From Sphingobacteriia bacterium (GTDB lineage: Bacteria > Bacteroidota > Bacteroidia > Bacteroidales > UBA7960), in the NCBI GenBank assembly GCA_011390785.1, contig JAABRR010000033.1, positions 1-43,536 on the forward strand: 43,536 nucleotides of DNA, in the 5' to 3' direction. This document shows, piece after piece, positions 7,709 through 15,581 of this stretch; the stretch's first letter is position 1; every line of letters begins with the position of its first letter. Below the pieces are notes generated by a model. It did not search any database. It saw nothing but the letters and a program-made list of their open reading frames with translations, and was not told the DNA's origin. The position numbers and the translations under genes are program-made.

Positions 7709-10117
7709 ATGCTTATGTATTACATAAACCTGGCCTTCCGCAACCTTCGTAACAAAACCGGATTTTATGCCATCAATATTGCGGGATTGGCTGTTGGGCT
7801 GGCGGCATGTTTGCTCATAACCCATTACGTAAAATTTCACAGGAGTTTTGATACCTACCAGCCCGATAGCGAACGAATATACCGCATATTATACTCACGT
7901 TGGTCGGAAGGGGGTGGCGACCTGGTGGAGTTTGCCTCGGCAACCCCAATTATTGGCAAGGCATTAAAAGAAAACATCCCTGAAATTGAGATGCAGGGGC
8001 AGGCTTTCCGGCTCGACGGAACATATTCTTACCAGGATAAAGTTTTTGATGAAAAAAGATCCTTTTACGCTGAAACTGATCTGCTCAAACTACTGGGCGT
8101 TAACATAAAAGAAGGACAAACAGAAAACATTCTTGATAGGCCAGCAACGGCAATTATGTCGGCATCAACAGCACATAGATATTTTGGAGATGAACCAGTT
8201 GTTGGAAAAATTATTGAACACAATTATAACCAGAAATTTGAAATTGTGGCGGTTTTTGATGACATGCCCGCCAATACCCACTTTAAAGCAGACATGTTTT
8301 TATCGATGGAAACATGGAAACAACAGGTTCCCGACTTATTTCAGCAAGGCTATATTTACAGTGGCTTTTTCAATTACATAAAACTCAGGGACGGTACCGA
8401 TCCGGAATTGATTAACCAGAAAGCGGCTGAATATGTTGAACGCGAATACAGCGAAGCACTTTCAGAAGGAAAAATCATGATGGGTTTTAAGCTTCAACCG
8501 CTGGAAGACATCCATTTACACTCACACCTGATGCACGAGATAGAACAAAACAGCGAAGCATCATCAGTAAGATTTCTTGAAATTGTAGCCTGGTTTATCC
8601 TGATCATCGCCTGGGTAAACTTCTTCAATTTATCCACCATTATTTCCATAAAAAGACTTCGGGAAATTACCATCCGAAAAGTAAACGGAGCATCGCGCAG
8701 GCAGCTGATCACACAGCTTCTTACCGAATCAGCCATTATCAACATTCTGGCAATTCTTCTGGCATTACTCCTGTTTGAAAGTATCGCCCCCTCCTTTTTC
8801 GGATTCAGTGATCTGCCCGACAATACCCCCGTCTGGAATCAAACCTGGGTTTACCTTTTGCTGATATTTGCATTTATAGTTGGCACGCTGTCCTCTGGTG
8901 TTTATTCTGTTACCGGCATCCCCACATCACGACTCAATGAAATGCTGAAAGGAGCATCAATGGGAATTAAAGGAAAGCGAGCTACCCGGAAATTATTGGT
9001 TACCCTTCAGTTTATCATTGCCATAGGGCTCATAGCTGCCACCACCGTTATTTACAGCCAATACAGGTTAATATCACAAACACCGCTGGGTTTCCGCCTC
9101 GATAATATGCTGGTGCTAAATGCACCGCTGATCAGCGATTCGCTGTCGTACCAGAAATTTCAGACCATGAAAAGGGAATTACAGCAGATCGCCGAAATAG
9201 AAGGGGCGGCCTTTTCATCGGTAATTCCGGGCAAACCCAACATGTACAACCGTGGTGGAGTGTATTTGTACGGAGCAGAACATACATCAGGAAAAAACTA
9301 CCGGGTAACAGAAGTGGACAGAAATTTTATGGATGTTTTTAATATCCGGATCATTCATGGGGAAGACTTTTCAGAAAATGATTTAACCAACCGCTACAAG
9401 GTGCTTCTTAACAAGAACGGCGCTATCTGGATGGGATTTACTGATACGAAAGATGCCATTGGTGAGAAAATTGTTCTGGAACATGAGATATACACTATAT
9501 CCGGCATTATAGATGATTTCCACCAGCTATCGCCCAAAGAAACCATTGAACCCCAGATTTTCCGCCTGCCCCGTCGTCATAAAGGATATCTTACCCTTGC
9601 TACCAGCAACACACAGCCAGACATCGCCATTGAAAAAGCCCGGGAAATATACACCAGCTTTTTCCCCGGCAGCCCATTCGACTATTTCTTCCTGAAAGAT
9701 TTTTACAATGCCCAAAACCAGGAAGAAAGGAGATTCGGATTGGTTTTCCTGCTTTTCTCTATATTGGTGATCATCATAACGATCCTGGGGCTGATGGGTC
9801 TTTCGGCCTATACCGCAGAGCAAAAGAAGAAAGAAATAGGGATACGCAAAATACTGGGGGCCAGCCCTATGAATATCTTCAACCTTATGTTTAAAGAGTA
9901 TATCGTTTTGTGGGCGCTGGGAGCCATTGTTGCTTTGCCTTTGGTCTATTTCCTGATAGAAAAGTGGTTAAACAGTTTTGCATTGCGCATTAATCCGGGT
10001 TACTGGTTTTACACCACCCCGCTTACCCTGGTTCTTTTTGTCGCCCTTGCCACTGTATTTCTGCAGTCGTGGAAGGTGTTGATGCTTAATCCGGCAGAGA
10101 ATATCAGGGCGGATTAG
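7709..10117 (+). CDS. MacB/FtsX-family ABC transporter permease
   Basis: About 802 residues. I prefer ATG 7709 (or 7715), which gives the usual beginning of this family, YYINLAFRNLRNKTGFYAIN; an upstream GTG at 7676 would add 11 atypical residues. A first membrane helix (about 20-38) is followed by a large extracytoplasmic MacB_PCD-type domain, three helices near 285-420 with the FtsX segment (LREITIRKVNGASRRQL), a second periplasmic domain and a final three-helix FtsX block with KKKEIGIRKILGASP. This duplicated form is common in Bacteroidota, often as scattered permeases without a neighbouring ATPase, as here. MacB-like proteins couple cytoplasmic ATP hydrolysis to periplasmic movement. The substrate is unknown. 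Confidence 0.88.
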   Translation: MLMYYINLAFRNLRNKTGFYAINIAGLAVGLAACLLITHYVKFHRSFDTYQPDSERIYRILYSRWSEGGGDLVEFASATPIIGKALKENIPEIEMQGQAFRLDGTYSYQDKVFDEKRSFYAETDLLKLLGVNIKEGQTENILDRPATAIMSASTAHRYFGDEPVVGKIIEHNYNQKFEIVAVFDDMPANTHFKADMFLSMETWKQQVPDLFQQGYIYSGFFNYIKLRDGTDPELINQKAAEYVEREYSEALSEGKIMMGFKLQPLEDIHLHSHLMHEIEQNSEASSVRFLEIVAWFILIIAWVNFFNLSTIISIKRLREITIRKVNGASRRQLITQLLTESAIINILAILLALLLFESIAPSFFGFSDLPDNTPVWNQTWVYLLLIFAFIVGTLSSGVYSVTGIPTSRLNEMLKGASMGIKGKRATRKLLVTLQFIIAIGLIAATTVIYSQYRLISQTPLGFRLDNMLVLNAPLISDSLSYQKFQTMKRELQQIAEIEGAAFSSVIPGKPNMYNRGGVYLYGAEHTSGKNYRVTEVDRNFMDVFNIRIIHGEDFSENDLTNRYKVLLNKNGAIWMGFTDTKDAIGEKIVLEHEIYTISGIIDDFHQLSPKETIEPQIFRLPRRHKGYLTLATSNTQPDIAIEKAREIYTSFFPGSPFDYFFLKDFYNAQNQEERRFGLVFLLFSILVIIITILGLMGLSAYTAEQKKKEIGIRKILGASPMNIFNLMFKEYIVLWALGAIVALPLVYFLIEKWLNSFALRINPGYWFYTTPLTLVLFVALATVFLQSWKVLMLNPAENIRAD

Positions 10118-10235
10118 AGATCGTACATGCCTAAACCACACTGTGGTACTGTGTTTAATGAAGTTCTAATGTTTTTGGGGCTAATTGGGTATTTCTTCGG
10201 AGTTATCGATTATCAGTTATTCTTGTTGGCCATAG

Positions 10236-10331
10236 CTACGTATCACAGCTTGTATAAAATACAGCAGAAACAATAATTGTTTTATATGCTTCGTCAATGG
10301 TAAAATAAAAAATATAGGGAAAGTGTAGTCC
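10236..10331 (-). pseudogene. remnant of a ParE/RelE-family toxin (C-terminal part)
   Basis: Reading minus from about 10331 to the TAG at 10238-10236 gives GLHFPYIFYFTIDEAYKTII, then VSAVFYTSCDT. This follows the C-terminal pattern of ParE-like toxins (FPY..YY.ID.....I.AVFHTSR.P). In the same frame an upstream TAG closes the protein, and I find no start or N-terminal half, so this looks like a decayed fragment. The usual final Arg-Asn/Asp-Pro is also altered. No antitoxin partner is visible. The call rests on about 30 residues and remains tentative. Confidence 0.45.
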
Positions 10332-10336
10332 ATGCT

Positions 10337-10368
10337 ATTGAAAAACAACGGTTTATTGTTTATCTTTG
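10337..10368 (+). promoter_or_regulatory. promoter of the MNT-HEPN operon
   Basis: ATTG at 10337-10340 (one mismatch to TTTG), 20 bases, then TATCTTTG at 10361-10368 matching TAnnTTTG. Transcription would begin near 10375, about 27 bases before the MNT start codon. Confidence 0.6.
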
Positions 10369-10401
10369 GAAAGGAATTAATTATGAAAAATACTACAAAC
10401 C

Positions 10402-10704
10402 ATGAGAGAGTTAGACCAACATATTGACCAAATTAAACAAGCCTGCAACAGTAACAAGGTAAGGTCATTATTTGCGTTTGGTTCAGTTACCACGGATAAA
10501 TTTCGACCTGATAGTGACATTGACCTTGTTGTTGATATTGACGAAAATGACCCTTTGGAATATTATGATTACTATTTCAACCTGAAATTTGAACTTGAAA
10601 AACTATTGAACAGACAAATTGACCTTTTAGAACAAAAAGCTATAAGAAACAAGTATTTAAAGGAACAAATTGACAGAACAAAAGTCCTTGTATATGGAAG
10701 ATGA
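10402..10704 (+). CDS. MNT-domain nucleotidyltransferase, antitoxin of MNT-HEPN pair (MntA-type)
   Basis: A 100-residue minimal nucleotidyltransferase. The polymerase-beta signature is complete: GS at 27-28 (FAFGSVTTDKFRPDSDIDLV) followed by the metal-binding Asp39 and Asp41. In characterised MntA-HepT systems the MNT protein blocks the HEPN ribonuclease by adding AMP groups to a tyrosine near its active site. Its intact GS and DxD here suggest an active enzyme. The downstream HEPN gene overlaps its end by 11 bases, so both are made together from the promoter at 10337-10368. It differs clearly in sequence from the second MNT protein at 28387-28683. Confidence 0.88.
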   Translation: MRELDQHIDQIKQACNSNKVRSLFAFGSVTTDKFRPDSDIDLVVDIDENDPLEYYDYYFNLKFELEKLLNRQIDLLEQKAIRNKYLKEQIDRTKVLVYGR

Positions 10705-11032
10705 GATTAAAGCCTGGCTGACAGATATCAACCAGGCAATTGACGAAATACAATCGTTTTTACCGGAAAAGAAGGACTTTTTTGAATTCCAAAAGGATTT
10801 AAAAACCCAAAGAGCTATAGAACGGAACATTGAGATTATAGGGGAAGCTGTAAGCAGGATTTTAAAGCTATCTCCTGCTTTTCCAATAAACAATGCACGA
10901 AAAATTGTAGATACAAGAAATCGAATAATCCACGGATATGACAGCGTATCAAATGAAATTATTTGGGGAATAGTGATACGAGACCTGCCGAACCTTGAAA
11001 TAGAAATAAAAAGAATACTTAAGGACAAATAA
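10694..11032 (+). CDS. HEPN-domain (DUF86) ribonuclease toxin, HepT-type
   Basis: Start chosen at ATG 10694 (MEDEIKAWLTDINQAIDEIQ), overlapping the antitoxin by 11 bases; an in-frame ATG at 10670 would lengthen the overlap. The 112-residue helical protein carries the catalytic motif Rx4HxY: Arg75, His80 and Tyr82 in TRNRIIHGYD. The tyrosine is the residue modified by MntA-type antitoxins in studied systems. HEPN toxins cut RNA or tRNA and halt growth; the role may be phage defence or plasmid/locus stabilisation. All key residues are present, so the pair appears live, unlike the second locus at 28053-28683. Confidence 0.88.
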   Translation: MEDEIKAWLTDINQAIDEIQSFLPEKKDFFEFQKDLKTQRAIERNIEIIGEAVSRILKLSPAFPINNARKIVDTRNRIIHGYDSVSNEIIWGIVIRDLPNLEIEIKRILKDK

Positions 11033-11114
11033 GCACAGACTACAACATGCCATACCTGTCAATTGCTTGTTCAGTGCAGGTTCTTGGGGTTTCTGCTTCG
11101 CGTTATTCCTCCTA

Positions 11115-11921
11115 TCAGGGGAGCAAATTTTTAAAGTCCTGGTATCTGGTTTCAAAAACATTGCCTTCATCGCCTCCAAGTTCCTGGTGTATTTCATGAA
11201 TGGCTGTAATGCGCTCATCGTCGGGCGGGTGGGTGCTGAAATATACCATCCAGCCGGGTGATGGTTCAGCGTCTATCTTCTCAAAAAAGTAGGCTACTCC
11301 CCTTGCATCGGTTTCTGTGGGATACAGATAGCGAACGGCGAATTCATCGGCTTCAAATTCATCCTGCCGGCTAAACGCCAGTGCCGAGCTGGTAACGGCC
11401 AGATCGGCCAGTATCTGTTCAATAAGGCCGGGATTATTACCCAGTAGCAACGACGTAAGTATCTGAATACCATAAATACTGGTTAATCTTTTGGTGGAAT
11501 GCCGGCGGTCGGCATGGGCTATTTCATGTGCCATAACACCGGCAAGCGAAGCTTCATTGTCGAGAAACTTTATGAGGCCAGTATAGTAAAAAGTGGTACC
11601 CCCCGGAATGGCAAAGGCATTAAAAACATCCTGATCGATAATATATACATCCCACGCAAACTCTTCTCTGTAACGAATTTCTTCTGATGCAAGAATTTCA
11701 TCGCGCATGCGATTTACATAAGCATAGGCCTCGGGGTGTAAAGCGGGGTCGAGAACAGGATATTCTTCGGGATTAGCCAGAATTTCAGCAGTGAATTGCT
11801 CGCCCATGGCAATATCGTCTTCTATGGTAAAAAGGTTTACTTTTCCATCATCGCAGGAGGAAAGAAACATAACAGATACGATCATGAAAATAGCCGGAAA
11901 AAATCGGGAAATAGTATTCAT
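11115..11921 (-). CDS. M48-family zinc metalloprotease, lipoprotein
   Basis: A 268-residue protein with a lipoprotein signal (lipobox LSSC, Cys23), so it is anchored in an envelope membrane facing the periplasm. The zinc site is complete: HEIAH at 132-136 and the third ligand in EFEAD at 188-192, followed by STHPPDDERI, typical of the M48 family. Related periplasmic enzymes (BepA, LoiP) trim or recycle outer membrane proteins; a similar quality-control role is likely. It is transcribed alone from a promoter-like site at 11966-11973 and follows the XRE/S24 gene in the same direction, separated by about 110 bases. Confidence 0.88.
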   Translation of the reverse strand: MNTISRFFPAIFMIVSVMFLSSCDDGKVNLFTIEDDIAMGEQFTAEILANPEEYPVLDPALHPEAYAYVNRMRDEILASEEIRYREEFAWDVYIIDQDVFNAFAIPGGTTFYYTGLIKFLDNEASLAGVMAHEIAHADRRHSTKRLTSIYGIQILTSLLLGNNPGLIEQILADLAVTSSALAFSRQDEFEADEFAVRYLYPTETDARGVAYFFEKIDAEPSPGWMVYFSTHPPDDERITAIHEIHQELGGDEGNVFETRYQDFKNLLP

Positions 11922-11965
11922 AGTGGTTAATTGTTGTAAAGTAAATGGTTAAGCTAATAATGATG

Positions 11966-11973
11966 CAAAAGTA
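11966..11973 (-). promoter_or_regulatory. -7 promoter element for the M48 protease gene
   Basis: Reads TACTTTTG on the minus strand, matching TAnnTTTG, 45 bases before the start codon. I found no good TTTG at the -33 position. Confidence 0.45.
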
Positions 11974-12031
11974 ATAAAAAATCGTGCCAATTGTTCAATG
12001 GATTAACATGACGCGTATTATAGTCATCCTA

Positions 12032-12838
12032 CTATTTTTCGATCTTTGCCTTGATAACGTCAACATCCTTTTTCAGTTCCATAACCATGCGCGCCAGACT
12101 TTGATGCGAGGTACCTTCGCCGGGTATTTCTTCCGAAATAAAATTGCGAAACCGCCATACCTCACGTATATCGGCTACATGCACGTCGTATGGCTGGTAA
12201 ATAGTGTTGAGCGAATACAGCCGCAACACCCCCCGCTCCTGCATCTGATTTTCGGCAATCTTGAAAACGACGCCATCATTAAGGGTAAGGATGATGTAGG
12301 GTTTCCCGCTCACAATGTCGTTCCAGTCGGCAACAAACTCGCCGGTTATCCAGGCCTTGTCGGGGATAGGCAGCATGCTGTCGCCACTCACCTGGAAGCT
12401 TCGGTATTTCTTGTTGTCTGACAAAAACGGAAGCTGAAACCGTGGCAGATCCTTTATGTATTCGGGATCGGCAAAACCGGTGGTATAGCCTGCCTTGGCC
12501 TTTTCGTGCACCAGCTCAATGTTTTCGCGGTTGGCGGCATCAACAGTAGAAGCCAGCACGCGAAGATTGCTACCCCGCACATACACATCACTACCCCGCT
12601 CCAGCTGCGAAAGCTGGTATTCAGACAGTTTGGAAAGATCAACCCGCAATAGCGTATCGGCGGCAATACCAAAATAGTCAGACAGGATCAACAGGTTATC
12701 TACGCTGGGCATTACGCCGCTGTTTTCGTACCCACTGAGGGTGGGCCGCTTGATTTTGCTGGTAAAAGCCACATCGTCCTGGGTGCGCTTGCGGCGCTTG
12801 CGAAGTAGTTTTAGGTTGGATGAGAAGTAGATGGTCAT
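12032..12838 (-). CDS. XRE-family repressor with S24 (LexA-like) self-cleaving peptidase domain
   Basis: A 268-residue protein. Residues 8-62 form a phage-repressor helix-turn-helix (LLRKRRKRTQDDVAF, then RPTLSGYENSGVMPSVDNLL). Residues about 112-225 match the LexA/UmuD fold: a probable Ala116-Gly117 cleavage bond (KAKAGY), the nucleophile Ser154 in SGDSM, and Lys193 in VVFKIAEN as general base. Such repressors cut themselves when RecA filaments form, releasing SOS genes. It is divergent from the dinB-like gene 293 bases away and probably controls that gene and itself. A short C-terminal helical tail (about 240-268) is Lys-rich and may aid dimerisation. Confidence 0.88.
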   Translation of the reverse strand: MTIYFSSNLKLLRKRRKRTQDDVAFTSKIKRPTLSGYENSGVMPSVDNLLILSDYFGIAADTLLRVDLSKLSEYQLSQLERGSDVYVRGSNLRVLASTVDAANRENIELVHEKAKAGYTTGFADPEYIKDLPRFQLPFLSDNKKYRSFQVSGDSMLPIPDKAWITGEFVADWNDIVSGKPYIILTLNDGVVFKIAENQMQERGVLRLYSLNTIYQPYDVHVADIREVWRFRNFISEEIPGEGTSHQSLARMVMELKKDVDVIKAKIEK

Positions 12839-12848
12839 ATGACTGAGG

Positions 12849-12940
12849 CTAAGGTTAAGATTAAGGTTAAGGTTGAGATGGTTAAATTATTTAAGCTGGA
12901 AGGAGCCGTTGCTTCGGACTTCGGACATCGGACTTCTGAC
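12849..12940. repeat. two short tandem-repeat tracts between repressor and polymerase genes
   Basis: At 12849-12877 a 6-bp unit varies as AAGGTTAAGATTAAGGTTAA. At 12913-12940 units of 7-8 bases read TTCGGAC, TTCGGACA, TCGGACT, TCTGAC. Such degenerate microsatellites occur between genes in many Bacteroidota. They lie in the leader of the repressor gene, so copy number could affect its expression, but no regulatory role is shown. Confidence 0.6.
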
Positions 12941-12974
12941 TTATTTTTATCTTTTAGTTTTTAGTTTTCTACTG

Positions 12975-12982
12975 CAAAGGTA
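12975..12982 (-). promoter_or_regulatory. -7 promoter element for the XRE/S24 repressor gene
   Basis: TACCTTTG on the minus strand fits TAnnTTTG. The implied leader is about 130 bases and contains both microsatellite tracts. No clear -33 TTTG is seen. Confidence 0.4.
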
Positions 12983-13023
12983 ATGATTTTTGATTATATT
13001 GGTTACGTATTTTTTGATTGTTT

Positions 13024-13033
13024 AATGATCATT
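13024..13033. promoter_or_regulatory. palindrome AATGATCATT, candidate operator between repressor and dinB
   Basis: A perfect 10-bp palindrome in the divergent control region, 42 bases from the putative -7 element of the repressor gene and about 100 bases before dinB. It is a reasonable candidate for the S24 repressor site, but only one copy is present and short palindromes arise by chance in AT-rich DNA. Confidence 0.3.
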
Positions 13034-13066
13034 TTTAGAAAAAGTTTAATCTTGAAGGGTTGAAGG

Positions 13067-13131
13067 GTTCTGACCACGTCACGGGGTGACAAGCACTGCC
13101 AACCTTTGACTTTCGACTTTCGACTTAACTT
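13067..13131 (-). repeat. second copy of the GTCACCCCGTGAC-containing repeat
   Basis: On the minus strand this segment reads like 5014-5077: a GTTAAGTCGAAAGTC-type start, then GTTGGCAGT, TTGT and the core CACCCCGTGAC, then GGTCAGAA. The palindrome itself is at 13078-13090. The plus strand at 13105-13126 has the 8-bp unit TTTCGACT in tandem. The two copies are diverged and in opposite orientation. This one ends directly at the dinB start codon. Confidence 0.6.
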
Positions 13132-14322
13132 ATGGAACCAACCCACCGTAATATTGTCCATTTTGATCTCGATACATTTTTTGTATCGGTAGAGCGACTT
13201 ATGAACAGCAGCCTTAATGGGAAGCCTGTAATCATAGGAGGCACTTCGGGACGTGGCGTAGTGGCGAGTTGCAGTTATGAGTCGCGCCGTTTTGGTGTGC
13301 GCTCGGCCATGCCCATGAAACGTGCTCTGCAACTATGCCCCGATGCCACAGTGATCCGCGGCGATATGGAGAGCTACACCAAATATTCCAACCTGGTAAC
13401 GGAAGTAATTGCCGATAAGGCTCCCCTGTACGAAAAGGCTTCCATCGACGAGCATTACATCGATATTACCGGGATGGATCGTTTTTTTGGCACGCTGAAA
13501 TGGACCCACGAATTGCGCCAGAGCATCATCAGGGAAACAGGCCTGCCCATCAGCTTCGGTCTTTCAGCCAACAAAACAGTGGCCAAGGTAGCCACCGGCG
13601 AAGCCAAACCCAACGGCGAGCTGTATGTAGATCAGCCGGGCATCATCCCCTTTCTGGCCCCTTTGTCCATTCGCAAAATACCCATGATTGGCGAAAAAAC
13701 CTACATTAACCTGCGCAACCTGGGTATCGATAAGGTGGCGCTATTACAACAAATGCCCATGGAAATGCTGGAACGGCTGATGGGAAAAAACGGCATCGAT
13801 ATATGGAAACGGGCCCGTGGCATCGACAATGCGCCGGTACAACCCTACTGGGAACAAAAATCGATGAGTACCGAACACACCTTTGAGCAGGATACCATTG
13901 ATATTGCTGCCATCAACAACCTGCTTACCACCATGGTAGAGGGGCTATGCTACGATCTGCGCTCAAAAAATAAGCTCACGGCCTGCATCACGGTAAAAAT
14001 ACGCTATGCTAATTTCGACACTCACACCATCCAGAAGCGTATTCCTTACACTGCCTTTGATCACATCCTGATGAGCACAGCCAAAGAACTTTTTCAGAAG
14101 CTGTACACCCGCCGCATGCTCATAAGGCTGGTGGGCGTACGACTGAGCCACCTTGTAGGAGGCTCGCAGCAATTGCACATGTTCGAAGACACTCCCGAAA
14201 TGGTAAGTCTTTACCAGGCCTTAGACCGCATAAGACATCGGTTTGGGAAGGATGCAGTGCGCAGAGCGGTGGCGGGCAGCAGTAAACCAAATACTCAACT
14301 CAGCGAAGCAAATTCTGACTGA
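13132..14322 (+). CDS. dinB: DNA polymerase IV-type Y-family translesion polymerase
   Basis: A 396-residue protein of normal length for DinB. The catalytic acids are present: Asp12 in FDLDTFFVSVE and Asp106-Glu107 in KASIDEHYID. The palm, finger and thumb order is standard, with two helix-hairpin-helix regions near 180-225 (IRKIPMIGEKTYINLRNLGI) and a little-finger domain after 240. QLHMF at 347-351 resembles the sliding-clamp binding motif QLxLF and is followed by a short tail. It copies past DNA damage with reduced fidelity. The LexA-like repressor gene is divergent just upstream, so it is probably SOS-induced. The start ATG follows the repeat at 13067-13131. Confidence 0.92.
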   Translation: MEPTHRNIVHFDLDTFFVSVERLMNSSLNGKPVIIGGTSGRGVVASCSYESRRFGVRSAMPMKRALQLCPDATVIRGDMESYTKYSNLVTEVIADKAPLYEKASIDEHYIDITGMDRFFGTLKWTHELRQSIIRETGLPISFGLSANKTVAKVATGEAKPNGELYVDQPGIIPFLAPLSIRKIPMIGEKTYINLRNLGIDKVALLQQMPMEMLERLMGKNGIDIWKRARGIDNAPVQPYWEQKSMSTEHTFEQDTIDIAAINNLLTTMVEGLCYDLRSKNKLTACITVKIRYANFDTHTIQKRIPYTAFDHILMSTAKELFQKLYTRRMLIRLVGVRLSHLVGGSQQLHMFEDTPEMVSLYQALDRIRHRFGKDAVRRAVAGSSKPNTQLSEANSD

Positions 14323-14368
14323 ATAATCTTTGGTCTTCATCACACCCATCGGTGTTCACTATCTGACC

Positions 14369-14575
14369 GCAAAAAACATTTCGTTTTTTGGTTAACATTT
14401 TCAGAATCCAACCCGATTTCTGGTTATAATATTTCCACTAAGGTTTACAATCACCGTACTCATTTCCAATGAATTCTGCGATTTTATCAAAGTAGCTTTT
14501 GGTCTCTGCCAGATCATAAGTCAGCATCTTATCATTGGGTACTATCAATTTTTCAATGTAAATACTTGCAGACAT
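14369..14575 (-). pseudogene. DUF3788-family pseudogene with an in-frame TAG and lost C-terminus
   Basis: Minus strand from ATG 14575: MSASIYIEKLIVPNDKML, then DLAETKSYFDKIAEFIGNEY and GDCKP, then TAG at 14440-14438, then in the same frame WKYYNQKSGWILKMLTKKRN and VF. The part after the stop continues the DUF3788 pattern (normally EWKYY..K.GW.LK...KKRN), so the TAG most likely replaced a glutamate codon. Family similarity ends after about KKRNVF, where the C-terminal half is missing. The family is small and of unknown function. The identification comes from recalled family patterns, not a search. Confidence 0.65.
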
Positions 14576-14831
14576 AATTTTATGAATTTGGGTTGGACTT
14601 GTGGTTCAATCACTTTTCATTTTCCGTTATCCTTCTGATGCCTATCCAAAATCGTTTAACTCCGATTTGAGTGATGCTGATGAAGTCTTTACTGAATTTT
14701 ATTGCTCCCATAGGTTTCATAATTGTAACTACTCAGATTACCTTAGAGTGCTGGCCAAAAAGACTTTGAGTGAGCCTGGTTGAGGTGAATACTGTAATTT
14801 GTTTATCAGTTTACCATCATACCTGGCATAG

Positions 14832-15356
14832 CTACTTCCATCTGTACTCAGTATCTTGTAATGGATCTATCGTATTAAAGCTGTCAAAATCCTTGTTCTT
14901 GTTATTTTCCCACCAATCGAAATAGGCCTCAGCCGCAATATGGTGAGATGATTCATCCATCACCATTTGTAATTCATCAGAATGTCTTAGAGCAAGAATT
15001 GGGTTCTGTGAGGGATAATTCATTATCAGGTTGCGACTATCCGTTGAAACAACCCTTATAGACTCTATTGTCCATAAAACAAACATTCCTAATTTACATT
15101 CCAGCATGAAATAGGATGAAACTGGGTTGTGTGGAAATTTCGTTAAAATAAATTCGTCATCCCGGTATTGCAGAAGCGCCGGAATATCCTCGTACGAGAA
15201 TTCTGGTAAACCTGGAGAATCATATTCGCCCGATTTCAATAACTCTATAAACTGCTCAACATTTGGGTTTTCGGCAGTCTCACCATTGCTTTTATCGCAA
15301 CTATTGGCAACTAATAAAATTAGGATCAAAATGATTAAATAATTGCTTGCATTCAT
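14832..15356 (-). CDS. small lipoprotein, DUF4943-like
   Basis: A 174-residue protein with a lipoprotein signal ending NSC (Cys20). The mature part has NPNVEQFIELLKSGEYDSPG, then LPEFSYEDIPALLQYRDDE, then CKLGMFVLWTIESIRVV and a C-terminal YFDWWENNKNKDFDSF. This order matches what I recall of the Bacteroidota family DUF4943, whose function is unknown. It stands alone on the minus strand, 225 bases from the next gene upstream. Expect an envelope location. The family name is moderately sure; the lipoprotein call is firm. Confidence 0.7.
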   Translation of the reverse strand: MNASNYLIILILILLVANSCDKSNGETAENPNVEQFIELLKSGEYDSPGLPEFSYEDIPALLQYRDDEFILTKFPHNPVSSYFMLECKLGMFVLWTIESIRVVSTDSRNLIMNYPSQNPILALRHSDELQMVMDESSHHIAAEAYFDWWENNKNKDFDSFNTIDPLQDTEYRWK

Positions 15357-15443
15357 CTGTTTATAATTTGATCGTTAAAGAATGATGCCTTGTGCCGCCT
15401 TAGCGTTAGAACTTGCACATTGTCTGTTTTATTTCTATTGTAT

Positions 15444-15458
15444 TTATGCTTTGCATAA
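15444..15458. repeat. inverted repeat TTATGC-TTT-GCATAA in the intergenic region
   Basis: Perfect 6-bp arms around TTT, lying between two minus-strand lipoprotein genes. Nearby at about 15395-15411 is GCGTTAG followed by AACTTGC; the same two words appear spaced out at about 19200-19223. They may be remnants of a shared recombination or repeat sequence. Confidence 0.35.
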
Positions 15459-15581
15459 CGTGCTCGTTTCAAAAGTGCTTTTTTTTTGATCTAAAAGCAA
15501 CCAACTTATTTGTTTAGCATAAAATTGATTTTAAGCCGCATATTTCTGCAATAGGGCTTTCTCTTTAAGATCTCTTAAAAC

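Noticed and set aside
10135-10147. Palindrome ACCACA-C-TGTGGT just after the FtsX permease gene as a terminator
   Set aside because: Short stem of 6 bp, one-base loop and no T-run after it; too weak to call.
14601-14783. Plus-strand 60-codon frame beside the DUF3788 pseudogene
   Set aside because: No motif, no promoter and no family resemblance; treated as chance in an intergenic remnant region.
15390-15460. Integron attC site
   Set aside because: The required inverse core pair (RYYYAAC and GTTRRRY) with proper spacing is not found and no integrase is in the window; only a weak cassette-like hint is kept as a finding.
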